From the NCBI GenBank assembly GCA_023376005.1, contig CM042145.1:62301401-62365400 (forward strand): a DNA stretch of 64,000 bases. Direction: 5' to 3'. This stretch comes from Doryteuthis pealeii (Eukaryota; Mollusca; Cephalopoda; Myopsida; Loliginidae). Under the pieces are notes generated by a model that saw only the letters and a list, made by a program, of their open reading frames with translations, ran no database searches and had not been told where the DNA came from. This document shows positions 37,069 to 47,399 of the stretch, one piece after another. Made by a program: the position numbers and the translations under genes. Position 1 is the first letter of the stretch, and each line of letters starts with the position of its first letter.

Positions 37069-37076
37069 CTAGAATG

Positions 37077-37585
37077 GGTAATTTATGAGGAAGTGTGTCC
37101 TGGTCTCCTGCCTCAAAAATTGCTACCTGGTGACTATCAAAATAACAACCCCAGCTTGTCGTAATTCTTGTTTATTTATTGTAATTTGTCGTAATTCTTG
37201 TTTAGATATGAAGATGGATATATAGTTTGGAATAGACTGAGATAGATAGGTAGATAAACAAACAAAATAATATAGATAGATACGAACAAATGGAGATAGA
37301 TAGATAGATATTTTCGACAAGTAAATGTATTTGGGGAGGGGTCGCTTCTTTTTTTGTCGTAATTCTTGTTTATTTAAACTAAAAACAAGACATTAAACAA
37401 ACATGAATAAAAAAAAATCTTAGTATTTAAAGTAATATAGATAAATATGAACAAATTGAGATAGATAGATAGATAGATATGAAGATGGATAGTTTTGAAT
37501 AGACTGAGCTGGGTAGTTATTTTAATGGTCACCGGGTAGCAATTTTTGAGGCAGGAGACCGGGACGCACTTCCTCATAAATTACC
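37077..37585 (-). mobile_element. TIR element with 8-bp target duplication (copy 2)
   Basis: A 509-bp element in the opposite orientation to copy 1. Inverted ends GGTAATTTATGAGGAAGTG and complement; flanking duplication CTAGAATG (37069-37076 and 37586-37593). Similar interior with GATA repeats and GTCGTAATTCTTGTTTA repeats. Two independent 8-bp duplications confirm the element ends. Confidence 0.9.
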
Positions 37586-37753
37586 CTAGAATGGCCAAGT
37601 GATTATCTTGGGGTGTCGGAAGTGGGTCCTTTTTCTTGCACATGCTCAGAGGGTTCATCCGGTGAAGGCTCATGGGAGTTTGTTTTTTTTATTTTTTTTT
37701 ATTTATTTTAATCCCTACAAATCTCCAATGGACAAATTCGATATTATTAAATA

Positions 37754-38120
37754 CTAGCAGGACCTGTGGATATGGCACAGTATGATAATTGAATTATTAC
37801 AACGATTGATATGTTTACTTAAAAGCTATTGCTAAATACTTCAGTATGTAAATGTATAATGATCTTGATTTAACTCTCTCTCACATTTTATTTCTTTCCT
37901 TCTTTTCATCTTTTCATTATGTTTGATTGAAACAGATTAGCATTATTGCTTCTGCATTCTTAACCCCACTCTCTATCTTTCCCCTTTTTTCTGTCTTTCT
38001 TATTATATTTTTTCTGAGTAACATGTCCTTTTTCTTCCATTTCTTTCTTTATGATAAAAACGGAATGGTCCATTATTTAGCTGAGGTGACAACACACATA
38101 AGAAATGAGTATTAATGATA
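37754..38120 (-). mobile_element. Helitron family F (internally deleted copy)
   Basis: Minus strand 3' end: the F copies read CTGTGG-TATAT-CCACAG, GTCCTG, CTAG; here the hairpin loop side reads GCCATATCCACAG, so one arm is altered. The 5' side reaches TTAATACTCATTTCTTATG near 38115. TC-start not certain. Confidence 0.65.
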
Positions 38121-38149
38121 ACAGTCATACTTTTAAGGAACACAAGTAT

Positions 38150-38318
38150 TATATATATATATTATTAATATTCTCTATCTCTTTTATACACTTATTCTCT
38201 CACTCTCTCTCTCTCTCTCACACTCTCTTTCTCTCACAATCTCTTATTCTCTCACTCGCTTATTTACTCACTCTCATTCTCTCTTTCTGTCTCTGTCTCT
38301 CTCTGACACACTCTTATT

Positions 38319-38359
<41 letters not shown>

Positions 38360-38400
38360 AGTCTCTCTCTTACTTTCTGTCTCACTCACACACACTTACT
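38150..38400. repeat. CT- and CA-rich microsatellite block
   Basis: AT, CTCTCT and CACACA stretches, including a CA run at about 38320-38357. The 164-codon open frame across it (38105-38599) is low-complexity and not a gene. Confidence 0.9.
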
Positions 38401-38913
38401 TTTCCTGTGTTTATTCAAATACAAGAGTATTTGTTATTTGAAGTTCAAAGATGAAATACTATCAATCCATGAATTATTTGTGATAATATCCTCATCTTTG
38501 TTGTTTTACTTTATCCAACGCATTCTCCAACCTTCCACAGGTGTGTATGTGCGTATATATATATATATATATATATCTGCTAATCTAGCAAATCTTTGAT
38601 GAGAATCACTTTATTTACAATTAATTGTTGCTAGCTTTCCTCACCATCAAGCCAATTAAACACCCCCCCCCAAAAAAAAAACGTTCACAGATCAAAAAAG
38701 ATTAAAGTTCCACTTTAGATTTTCTCTAAATAATCAATTGACACATTTTTCTTTTTTCTTTTAAGAATCTTGAGATTCTTAGAAAGATTTTAGTTTTTTC
38801 ATTATTTAATTTTCTTATTCTATAACAAATTGAGCAAATAGTTTCCATTCAACGTCCCATTCTTAACAATTTGTTGATATTATATTGAATTAAGGATTTT
38901 ACTTAAATATTTA

Positions 38914-39056
38914 CTAGCAGGACCTGTGGATATACCACAGTATGATAATTTAATTATAACAACATTTGATATGTTTACTTAAGAGCTATTGCTAAATACT
39001 TCAATATGTAAAAAGTATAATAATATTGGTTTAACACTCTCTCTCTCACTCTTTCT
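38914..39056 (-). mobile_element. Helitron family F, 3' end fragment
   Basis: ACTAGCAGGACCTGTGGATATACCACAG at its start gives, on the minus strand, the 6-bp hairpin CTGTGG...CCACAG, GTCCTG and CTAG before T. Cut off after about 140 bp. Confidence 0.75.
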
Positions 39057-39419
39057 TAAAAAGGAGGTTGTAAAATATTTACATTGATTTGCTGATAAGA
39101 ATATTGGGGGGGGGGGGGGGGCTTTAAAATATCTACATTAATTTGCCAACAAAAAAGTGACAAAAACATGACTCGGAAAATATCTAAGCTAGACTGAAAA
39201 TTTGCCCGACGCTGGCTCGCTAAAACATAGCGTAAATTAAGGCAGGATGACATAAGATCAAAATTACCAAAATGTATTCCGTAATTCACAATTCCAGTAT
39301 TACAAATGAAACAAACATGTAACTTCTTTTGGGGCATTTAAGCGATGCAAGACCATTTGGAATGTATCATTTAAAAAATTGGGTGAAATAAAATGGGACA
39401 AATAAAAAATCTGTGATTA

Positions 39420-39553
39420 ATTGACACCAGATAATCTGGATTTAAATTTTTGCATTGCATCTTGAACAATTTAGATGGTCTCATTTTCAACCAGAAGGTG
39501 TTGCAGGATGATAACAGATGGAAGATTTAGGAACAAGCGTATCAATATATATA
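39420..39553 (-). mobile_element. Helitron family F, 5' portion
   Basis: ACACCAGATAATCTGG, GCATCTTGAACAATTTAG and TGGTCTCATTTTCAACCAG, then GTTGCAGGATGATAAC, run toward an F 5' end near 39550 (on the plus strand CGTATCAATATATATA). Confidence 0.65.
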
Positions 39554-39560
39554 AAAAAAA

Positions 39561-39808
39561 GTAAAGTCGTCAGGGCGGCCTAATGTCAGTATCAGCCATG
39601 CAGCGAGGGAGTCTATCCCTTTTTCACTAGCGCTAGACCAAGGAGATTATTTTTGTGTCTGATGTGGAGCGCCACACCTACCATCAGCTCCTTACTTTAC
39701 CGCACAGATCCCTGTGCTACTCATACGCTGAGTTGGCGAGGGCGGGTATCGAACTGGGAACCTTGTGGTTTCTAGCCGAACGCTCTACCGACTGAGCTAA
39801 CCCGGCCC
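39561..39808 (-). mobile_element. tRNA-derived SINE, family A (copy 7)
   Basis: One of the best-preserved copies: minus strand GGGCCGGGTTAGCTCAGTCG, GGTAGAGCG, then GGTTCCCAGTTCGATACC and the complete tail ending GACGACTTTAC. Confidence 0.9.
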
Positions 39809-39997
39809 TTCTAATATATAGATGAGCAAAATTCCTATCAATAAATCTAAGAAATCCATTAACAAAAAGAAATAACTGTAATTTTATTCTTTACTGCCAA
39901 ATTTAGTTAAAAAGTTAAACTAGGAAAATTTAGAAATGAGAGCTCATAATTTTGCAAGTAGAAATTATTACTTCAAACCATAAAATGATTATAATTA

Positions 39998-40631
39998 CTA
40001 GCAAATATATGCACCCTCCGGGTGCAAGTATTTAAGTTTTAATGTAATAAAATATCATATTAAATTAGAAAGGCTAATGAAGCTGAATAAGAATGTAGAT
40101 AAAAAGATTTGGAACAGAGGGGGTATGATTGAAAAATAGAACAACTTTGAAACTATTCCATCATTTTCCCTTACTCCCGTCTTTCATTGTTAAATTTTCC
40201 TAATTTAACTGTTTAGTTAAAATAGGAAGTAAAGAATAATATTAGTTATTTCTTCTTGTTAAGGGATTTCTTTTAAGATTTATTGAAGAGATTTTTGCTC
40301 ATATTCATTAAGAAAAAAACAAACAATTAAAAATCAATAATACCAAGCGCATATTTAATAAAGTTAAACTTTTATTATCAATATGCAAATTAGCTTTCCT
40401 GTTCACACTGTAAACCGCTATTTGTTGTACATATAAATACAATTGCATGTTATTAGAATGTAGATAACGTCAAAAGTATTAATAAGGTATAACAATTTTA
40501 TCAATAACTGAGGTTTAAATAAAAATAAATTCATGGTGAATGTGACGTCAATAACTAAGGGAATTGTGACTTGAGTAGTGATTTAGTTTCGGCTTCAGAC
40601 AGACAAACACACAATCTCCATTATAATAAGA
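39998..40631 (-). mobile_element. Non-autonomous Helitron, family E (copy 3)
   Basis: Minus strand: TCTTATTATAATGGAG start at 40631, hairpin GCACCCGGAGGGTGC and CTAG end at 39998. Host A/T on both sides. 634 bp, no coding sequence. Confidence 0.82.
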
Positions 40632-40751
40632 TTAGATAAAAAAATACTTGAAATTATACAACTGTATGCAAATTATTTGTATTAGATAGAAATACTTGAT
40701 ATCATATAACTGTGTGCAAAAAACTCTTTAAAAAAATCTATAGAAAAGATA

Positions 40752-41150
40752 TAATAATAATAATGAAATTTATTGTGTACAGTGCTCAGGTGCACCACAA
40801 CTCATCAGTCTCATGTCAAGTACACAAAATAATGTATTAGTGTCAGGAACATGAACAGTTTACAGTAGTAATATGCATGTATGTGTGCGCATGTGTGCAT
40901 ATGTATGTGGAGAGTGGCATCAGGTATAATGTCGGCGGACTACAGGAAGCCTGGAGGCTTTGAAAGATTCAGTGCTTCGGCAGCCTACAACAGACGCGGG
41001 CAGTTTATTCCATGTCTCCACAATTCTGAGTGTGAAAAAATGTTTCCGAAAGTCACGTGAGCAGTGCTGTTTTCTGACTTTGTAGGCACGTATGTTAGAA
41101 AGATGGAGATCAAAAAGGTGCTCAAGGTTGCTATATGAATATAAATGTAC
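40752..41150 (-). pseudogene. CR1-like LINE, ORF2 C-terminus and 3' UTR (copy 1)
   Basis: Minus strand from about 41140: NLEHLFDLHLSNIRAYKVRK, then RKHFFTLRIVETWNKLPASV and STESFKASRLPV before a stop. This FF-R-V-WN-LP pattern is the usual end of CR1-type LINEs. The 3' UTR runs to CACTGTACACAATAAATTTC and an ATT-rich tail at 40752. Only the end of the element is present, as expected from 5' truncation. Confidence 0.82.
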
Positions 41151-41598
41151 AATGTATGCAATTCCCTAACATCTTGGCATGAAATAACCCAAGATGGGTT
41201 AAGATGCCATTAAAATCAATCGACCAATCAAATTTAAAAACAATGAATAATTTTATTTCAACAAAATTTGCATTTTTTTCTTCTTCAAAACTTTGGCAGA
41301 TGTTCGATTTTATATTTGTCGATGGCATCCTTCTGTCTACGAGAGACGATGGAGTAGTTCCCAATTTTTTTTTTTAACTACATAGCCTGGGTGGGTTGAT
41401 ATGAAGGATGATCTGTTGCCCAGACAGCAAATCCACCCTCTCAACACTGCCGCTGTGATCCAAAGGAAAGGTAAGAGGCCAATGTAGTTTGGCAGCTGTA
41501 GTATCGCAACACCAGAGTTCAGCATCCAACCACCTTAGCAACTTCAGCTCCGGATTTGTTCTTGGGGTTTATTCCCCTCGATTTTATATATTTATTTG
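41151..41598. other. Mixed relic sequence
   Basis: A short family-B-like tail (AATAACCCAAGATGGGTTAAG) is at about 41186-41206. The rest (for example CTACGAGAGACGATGGAGTAG at 41337-41357 and CCACCCTCTCAACACTGCC near 41432) looks like transposon-derived sequence, but I could not assign it. Confidence 0.35.
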
Positions 41599-41600
41599 TA

Positions 41601-42259
41601 CTAGAAAATATATGCACGTCTTAATGCAATAAAATATTATATTAAATTAAAAAGACTAATGAAACTAAATAAGAATGCAAATAAACAGAATTTAAAACAG
41701 AGGGGGTTATAATCGAAAAATAGAACCAAAATTTACTCTTTCTTCTCTCAAGTCTTTCATTGCTAAATTTTCCTAATTAACTTTTTTTGTTAAAATAGGA
41801 AGTAAATAATAAAATTAGTTATTTCTTCTTGTTAATGGATTTCTTTTAAGATTTATCCTCGAGATTTTTGCTCATTAAGATAAAACCAAACAATTACAAA
41901 TCAATAGTACTAAGCACATATTTATTAAAATATTCTTTTAATATCAATATGCAAATTAGCCTTCCCATTCACACTGTAATCTGCTATTTTGCTGTATACA
42001 TAAATACAATTGCATGTTATTTGTATGTAGATATGGCCAACAGTATTGATAATTAGTATGTAGATATGGCCAGTATTAATAATTGATATGTAGATATGGC
42101 CAACAGTATTAATAATGTAAAACAATTTTATTGATAATTGAGGTCTAGATAAAATGAAATCATGGAGATTGTTATGAAAATAACTAAAGGAATTGCGACT
42201 TGGTAGTGATATAGTTTCGGTTACAGACAGACAAACACACAATCTCCATTATAATAAGA
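41601..42259 (-). mobile_element. Non-autonomous Helitron, family E (copy 4, hairpin lost)
   Basis: Minus strand begins TCTTATTATAATGGAG at 42259 and ends CTAG at 41601, but the terminal hairpin is gone: the plus strand reads ATATATGCACGTCTTAATG where other copies have GCACCCTCCGGGTGC. Interior shows a TATGTAGATATGGCCA repeat (about 42024-42106). Confidence 0.72.
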
Positions 42260-42279
42260 TATTTAATCTATTTATCTGA

Positions 42280-42760
42280 ATGTATGTATGTATGTGTGTA
42301 TGTATGTGTGTGTGTGTATGCATAGTGTGCATACAAGGCTCTGTATGTGTGCGTGTGTATGTATACAATACACTGTATGTGTGTGTATGTGTGTGTATGT
42401 GTGTGTGTATATATGTGTGTATACAAGGCTCTGTATGCTTATGTGTCTCTGTATGTTGTGTGTATGTGTGGGGGTATACAAGGCTCAGTATGTGTGTTTG
42501 TGTGTGTGAGTGTGTGTATACAACACTTGTGTGCGTGTATGTGTGTGTGTATATACAAGGTTCTGTATATGTGTGTATGTATGTGTATACAAGGCTCTGA
42601 GTGTGTATGTGTGTGTGTGTGCAATGCTTTGGATATTTGTGTGTCTGTATGTATGTTTTTGTAAACAAGGCTCTGTGTGTGTGCATCGTATGCATGTGTG
42701 TGTATGTGTACAACGCTCTGTATGTATGTGTGTGTATGTGTATGTGTAAGTGTATAGTAT
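42280..42760. repeat. TG-rich minisatellite with TATACAAGGCTCTG motif
   Basis: TG/TATG repeats in which the motif (TA)TACAAGGCTCTGTATG recurs about ten times at irregular 30-60-bp spacing. The same motif returns at 43580-43710. All open frames across it, on both strands, are repeat artefacts. Confidence 0.9.
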
Positions 42761-43389
42761 ACACTAGGTATTTATTTTAAAAACTAATTAGAATTAATTA
42801 AATCTATTATTTAAGGTCAAACTTTTGTCTAAAATGATAAGTAGTAACATAATGACCATCATTAAAAAAAGAAAAATATCATTATATATGCAGTTTATTT
42901 TTAATAATTAATTAATAATCTGAAAAATTAATATATATAAAATTCATTTAAAATAAAAATATTCTGATGTTAATTTTAAAATATTATATTTTTAGATTAT
43001 AAAAATAAAAATCTATTTAATGTAAACCTTATTTTAGTCAATCAAAGTATATGTTTTGAAGAAAAACTCTATTGAAAATGTAGAACCCCCCCCCTTTTTT
43101 AAGCAGAAAAAATATCGATGTATAATTTTTTTCTTTTATAAGATAATAGCCAATTAAATAATTATCGAAATAAGTAAAAAAGATATCTCCAAAAAATTAA
43201 TTTTTTTTTTTAACATTTTATTTTCCGATTTTCGGTACTTATTTTCTTATAAAATATTCCACTTAAAAATTTTTTTTTTCTATTTACAACTTCGGTCTTT
43301 TATCTTTTTATTTCTATTGTAATTAGTATCAAACAAGGAACAACTCTAACAAATAAGGGGATGGTCAAAATTAAGTGACCTGAAAAAAA
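42761..43389. other. AT-rich spacer
   Basis: Very AT-rich sequence with a C run near 43085. No gene or repeat family seen. Confidence 0.45.
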
Positions 43390-43560
43390 TGAGAAAGTTT
43401 TGAAATAAAATAAATAATCCATTATAAAGTTCATGCATTGATAAATCAACACTGAAAATTTCATTACAATCCGATAATTCCCTGATTTTTGGTAAATTAT
43501 TTTCTGTAAGGGGGGGGGGGCTAAATTCATTTTGTCAAAAACGGATTTTAGGCCAATTTT
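43390..43560 (+). repeat. Low-copy repeat R (copy 2)
   Basis: Shares CATTGATAAATCAACACTGA, AAAATTT and TTCCCTGATTTTTGGTAAAT with 16600-16770; a G run follows in this copy. Confidence 0.6.
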
Positions 43561-43564
43561 GGGT

Positions 43565-43725
43565 ATACCTAGTATACACTCACACATATACATACAGTGT
43601 ATACAAGGTATACAAGGTATCCACTCACACATACAGTGTATACAGTGTATACAAGGCTGTGTGTATGTCATACACACAGCCTTGTATACACTGTATACAA
43701 GGCTGTGTGTGTGTGTGTGTGTGTG
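43565..43725. repeat. TATACAAGG minisatellite with inverted units
   Basis: Repeats of GTATACAAGG and ACACTCACACATA, including a short palindrome around CATACACACAGCC-TTGTATAC (about 43655-43710), then a TG run. Confidence 0.85.
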
Positions 43726-43798
43726 TAATGCGCAGAAATTTACACCTGTGCCCGTGCACGCAACGTTTTGCTTCTATTTCAGAATTTCCAATCATTGA

Positions 43799-44250
43799 AA
43801 AAAAAAAAAAAAAAAAAAAAAATGCCCGTCGTGTCGTCGTCGTCGTCGTCGCCGTCGCTATCCTCATTAATGAAGAAGAGCATTGTGTGAGCTTCATAAC
43901 TGTGTCACCTAGCAACAATTCTTCTCGCTTTTCGAAATAATCACTTAACTTATAACCTTAATGCCAAGTAACGAACGAGACTCACTTGTCATATTATTAT
44001 GGCCACATTATTGCGTAGCTTGTTTACGGGATAAGTGTGACAACCTTTTTATCTGATCACTTTCATTAAATGTCATTGCGGTCATATCAAGATCAGCGCA
44101 TTAAAAAATAAATAAGATAAAATTAAGAAGAAAAACAATAACAAAAGGGGATTTAATACATTATGGTGATTGATAGAGTTATCTGCTCTTGGACCCTCTG
44201 CTAGCATCGGATTTGAATAATTTAGATTTCTTTTATTAATACATCTATAT
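43799..44250. other. Poly-A, (GTC)n and unassigned sequence
   Basis: A poly-A run (43797-43822) and a CGT/GTC repeat (43830-43857) precede about 390 bp without known repeats. It has more C and G than its surroundings. A regulatory role is possible but unsupported. Confidence 0.4.
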
Positions 44251-44253
44251 TAA

Positions 44254-44715
44254 CTGGCAGGACCTGTGGATATACAACAGTAGGATAATTTAATTATCAC
44301 ATTTGATATGTTTACTTCAGAGATATTACAAAATAGTTCAATATGTAAAAATATAATAATCTTTATAAAAAAAAAATCTTCATAAAAAAAAGAAAAATAA
44401 TAATTTTGATTTAACTTTCTCTCACTCTTTGTTTTCTGTCTTTCCTTCTTTTCATTATGTTTGATTGAAACAGATTAGCGTTATCGCTTCCGAGCGCAAC
44501 TCCATTTTTCTACATCTTTCCCCAACTCAATTTCTTTCTTTCTTTCTTTCTTTCTTATATTTTTTGTTTAGCATGTCCTTTTTTCCCCTTTCTTTCTTTC
44601 TTTCTTTCTTTCTTTCTAATAATGGTCCATTATTAAGCTGAGGTGATGACACTCATAAGAAATAAGAATTCGGCGGATAAGCAACACCGGATAATCAGGA
44701 TATGTATTGTTTTGA
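44254..44715 (-). mobile_element. Helitron family F
   Basis: Has the F blocks in order: GGCAGGACCTGTGGATATAC, TTGATATGTTTACTTCAG, TTTTCATTATGTTTGATTG, (TTTC)n repeats, AATGGTCCATTATTAAGCTG, AATTCGGCGGATAAGCAAC. The terminal CTAG reads CTGG on the plus strand, so the 3' end is mutated. The 5' end is replaced by a family O fragment. Confidence 0.72.
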
Positions 44716-44724
44716 TTTTTGTGA

Positions 44725-44825
44725 TATATAAAAAAACAAAAAACATTTCAGCCACTGTACTCTCCGGCCTTCTTCAGGTGTCCCTTGTCTATGTGAGCAT
44801 AGCAATTATTCATCTTGGGAAATCA
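44725..44825 (-). repeat. Family O fragment with hammerhead-like core
   Basis: The minus strand reads GGACACCTGAAGAAGGCCGG, then a short loop, AGTGGCT and GAAATG: CTGAAGA, an imperfect stem, then GAAA. Upstream it shares TATGCTCACATAGACAAGGG with the copies at 48.0 and 52.9 kb. Confidence 0.55.
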
Positions 44826-44942
44826 GTCGAACTTTCAAAATGATTTCCCAAGTTTAGCATAACTTAGGCTAGCTAAAACCCCTGCAAATCTTTTTATATA
44901 AAAGCCATTGCCATTTTTTTCTACTTATTTGTAATAGTGAGT

Positions 44943-45028
44943 AAAGTAAAGTAAAGTCGACGGGGCGGCCTAAAGTCGATATCAGCCAGTCAGCGAGGGA
45001 GTCTATCCCCTTTTCAATAGCGCTAGTA
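44943..45028 (-). mobile_element. SINE family A, tail fragment (copy 8)
   Basis: GTAAAGTCGACGGGGCGGCC through CTTTTCAATAGCGCTAG is the last ~85 bp of SINE A on the minus strand. Confidence 0.82.
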
Positions 45029-45068
45029 TGGTAGTATGGTCAAATATTAAGCTCTTGCACAATTTCCA

Positions 45069-45442
45069 GTGGTATTATTATTTCACTCCCTTTGAGTTTT
45101 TCACACCTATCTTAGCTGGTGGTTCACTGAAGAATGACAGCAAGTCTCCCCAGGATTTTTCTGAGTATTCTCACTGATCTTAACAATGCTGTAGTTTGGA
45201 TGGTTTCAATTCTTCCTCTGACTTCCAATTCACCCAGATTCTTTTCCTGACCCCTGGGGTCCATTCCTAGGGCACCAATTACAATTGGCACAACCTTCAC
45301 CTTCATGTTCCACAGTTTTCTTAGTTCTCTGGCAAGGTCCAAGTATTTGTCTATCTTTTCGCTTTCTTTCACTTTCACTTGGTAGTCGGCCGGGATGGCA
45401 AAATCCACGAGATGACAAGTTCTCTTCTTCTTGATTATTAAT
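45069..45442 (-). pseudogene. LINE ORF2 C-terminal domain fragment
   Basis: The minus strand has an open frame of ~100 codons: RTCHLVDFAIPADYQVKVKE, KYLDLARELRKLWNMKVKVV, IVIGALGMDP, RGRIETIQTTALLRSVRILR. This domain follows the reverse transcriptase in many animal LINEs. The frame continues into mariner sequence, so the mariner at 45447-46714 has interrupted or truncated it. The copies at 23.9-24.35 kb are more decayed. Confidence 0.82.
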
Positions 45443-45446
45443 ACTA

Positions 45447-46714
45447 ACACATTACTCAATTAGTCCCAGGCTTAACTAATAAAACAACAACCTTTGGGCA
45501 AAATTCGACTTTATTCATCAACATAGTCTCCTTCTAGGGTGATACACTGATTCCAACGCTTCTCTAACAATTCGATGCCTTTTTTGTAGAACAATTTGTC
45601 TTTGGCCTCAAAATATGCCTCAGTTTCCGATATCACTTCTTCATTGGAGCCAAATCTCTTTCCCTGGAGCATTCTTTTGAGGTCTGCAAACAGCCAGTAG
45701 TCGCTGGAGGTCAGATCTGGAGAATAGGGTGGGTGCAGAAGAAAATTCTAAGTGCAATTCATGTAGTTTTGCCATCGTTGCAATCGACTCGTGACACAGT
45801 GCATTGTCTTGATGAAAGAGCACTTTTTTCTTCTTCATTTGTGGCTGTTTTTTGGTGATTTCTTCCTTCAAACACACCAATAATGTAATATAATATTTGC
45901 TATTGATGGTTCTTCCTTTCTCAAGGTAATCAATGAACAAAATACCTTGTGCATCCCAAAATATGGAAGCCAAAAATTTGCCTGCTGATGTTTGTGTCTT
46001 TGGTTGCTTTAAATGGCTTTCACCTGCTGCTGTCCACTCAGCTGACTGCCGATTTGACTCTTGTGTGAAGTGGTGGATCCATGTTTCATCCATTGTCACA
46101 TATTTATGCAAAAACTTCTTTTTGTTGCGTTGAAACAGTTGCAAACAACACTCTGAATCGTCGACACATTGTTGTTTTTGATCGGCTGTGAGCAAACGCG
46201 GCACCCACTTTGAAGACAACTTTTGCATTGACAAATGATCATGCAAAATGGTGAATAAACTGCCTTCTGATATCTTCAACTCTTCTGCTATCTCACACAA
46301 CTTCAATTTACGATCGGCCAATATAAGTTTGTGGTGTTTTTTTGGTGTTTCCTGGGACAACTGTCAAATTTTTGTCTGTACAACCGCATTTAAAGTCAGC
46401 ATACCACCTCTTAACCGTTGTTTCCGACGGAGCAGAGTTCGAATAACACTTATCAAGCCATTGCTTTGCTTGAACACTATTTTTTCCCATCAGAAAGCAA
46501 TGCTTTATCAATATACGAAATTCAGATTTTTCCATTGTTTTGAAAATTTGCAACAGTAGCTTCACTTAAATAACTGTAATTTGTAAATTAATAATCTGAT
46601 TGGGCTCAAATTTCGACACATGCCATTTGAAGGTTAATATTTTTTAAAATCATATGGATTTTTTATTAGTTGTGCCATCTATATGTCAGGCCCAGGACTG
46701 ATTTAGTGATGTGT
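45447..46714 (-). mobile_element. mariner transposon with TIRs and TA duplication
   Basis: A 1268-bp element with imperfect inverted ends: ACACATTACTCAATTAGTCC on the left and, in reverse complement, ACACATCACTAAATCAGTCC on the right, flanked by TA on each side (45445-45446 and 46715-46716). Size, ends and TA target fit the mariner family. The transposase inside is broken (next entry). Confidence 0.88.
45511..46535 (-). pseudogene. mariner transposase, frameshifted
   Basis: Start MEKSEFRILIKH at 46535 and stop at 45511-45513 give about 341 codons, the family's normal length. Domain order: helix-turn-helix region with SAPSETTVKRWYADF; then WVPRLLT; catalytic VTMDETWIHHF (first D) and LFHQDNALCHES (second D); third D in the DLTSSDYWLFADLK region; end in WNQCITLEGDYVDE. 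Two frame changes, near 46310-46360 and near 45748, break the reading frame, so it makes no working enzyme. The three catalytic aspartates are still readable, so the inactivation may be fairly recent. Confidence 0.9.
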
Positions 46715-46734
46715 TAGGTCTGGTTATTATTATT

Positions 46735-46800
46735 ATCATTGTTGTTGTTGTTGTTGTTGCTGTTACTATTGTTATTGTATTTATTGTTGTTATCTTTTAT
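46735..46800. repeat. (TTG/TTA)n microsatellite
   Basis: TTATTATTATCATTG-TTG repeats beside the right end of the mariner. Confidence 0.85.
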
Positions 46801-46869
46801 TCATTTTTATTTTTAGATAAAGCATCATCAGTTATTATTATTTCTATTAATTCTCATTTGTATTTTTCT

Positions 46870-47070
46870 TTCATCTTTTTGGGTCCTGGCAATCCTGGTC
46901 ACGGCACCAAATATAGACCCATGGTCCTTGGAAGTGACAAAGTCACCTCTAATCAAGTTCATTCGCATTTGTTGACCAGCCGCCAACCAGAGACACCGGG
47001 ACCCACACTGTACTAGCAAAACTGCCAATTCCTGTCCTTGGACCAACCTAGTGCCACTCACGCAATTTAC
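46870..47070 (-). mobile_element. Possible LTR retrotransposon junction with primer-binding site
   Basis: The minus strand reads TTTGGTGCCGTGACCAGGAT at about 46911-46892. This looks like the TGG-initial tRNA primer-binding site that follows the 5' LTR of BEL/Pao-type elements. The upstream sequence (to about 47070) would then be LTR, but its start was not found. Short open frames on both strands have no recognised motif. Confidence 0.35.
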
Positions 47071-47240
47071 CCTAATGGAAAAAAATCAACTTTAACAACT
47101 TGTCAACTTGTACGACCCTTTAACAATGAAATTGAGATCATAAAGACATATTGTTTTTAAAAAACTTGAGTCCAGTTATTCTTTTCAAAATTATTAACTA
47201 TTAGTTTCCAGTTGTCAACTGTTATTACCTTTCTTTTCAG

Positions 47241-47397
47241 GTGTAAATCTTTGCTTCCCTTCTTCTTTAAAAAATTACACAGCATGGAGTGGGGAGGTGT
47301 ATGGTTACATCCCTGAAGAGAACTTTGCTCATCTGTTTCCCCACATTCAGATAACTCAAGTGTGGCAGACGGAAAACACTAATGAACTTAATTGGAG
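47241..47397 (+). CDS. Candidate internal exon of an unrecognised protein
   Basis: A 157-bp stretch with a good acceptor (pyrimidine-rich TTACCTTTCTTTTCAG at 47240) and donor (GGAG|GTGAAT at 47397). One frame is open throughout (2 nt, 51 codons, 2 nt). It reads VNLCFPSSLKNYTAW, then SGEVYGYIPEENFAHLFPHI and QITQVWQTENTNELNW. The mixed composition, with three tryptophans and few low-complexity runs, looks like a folded protein domain and is unlike the repeat-derived frames nearby. I do not recognise the protein. No neighbouring exon was found, and a transposon origin is possible because an LTR-like junction lies just upstream. Confidence 0.45.
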
Positions 47398-47399
47398 GT

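Noticed and set aside
38105..38599. 164-codon open frame on the plus strand
   Set aside because: It runs through CT and CA microsatellites and codes for strings of S, L, T and H; no domain, so composition artefact.
42249..42764. 171-codon open frame (minus) rich in H and T, and several others on both strands
   Set aside because: All arise from the TG/CA minisatellite; every frame is open because the repeat lacks stops.
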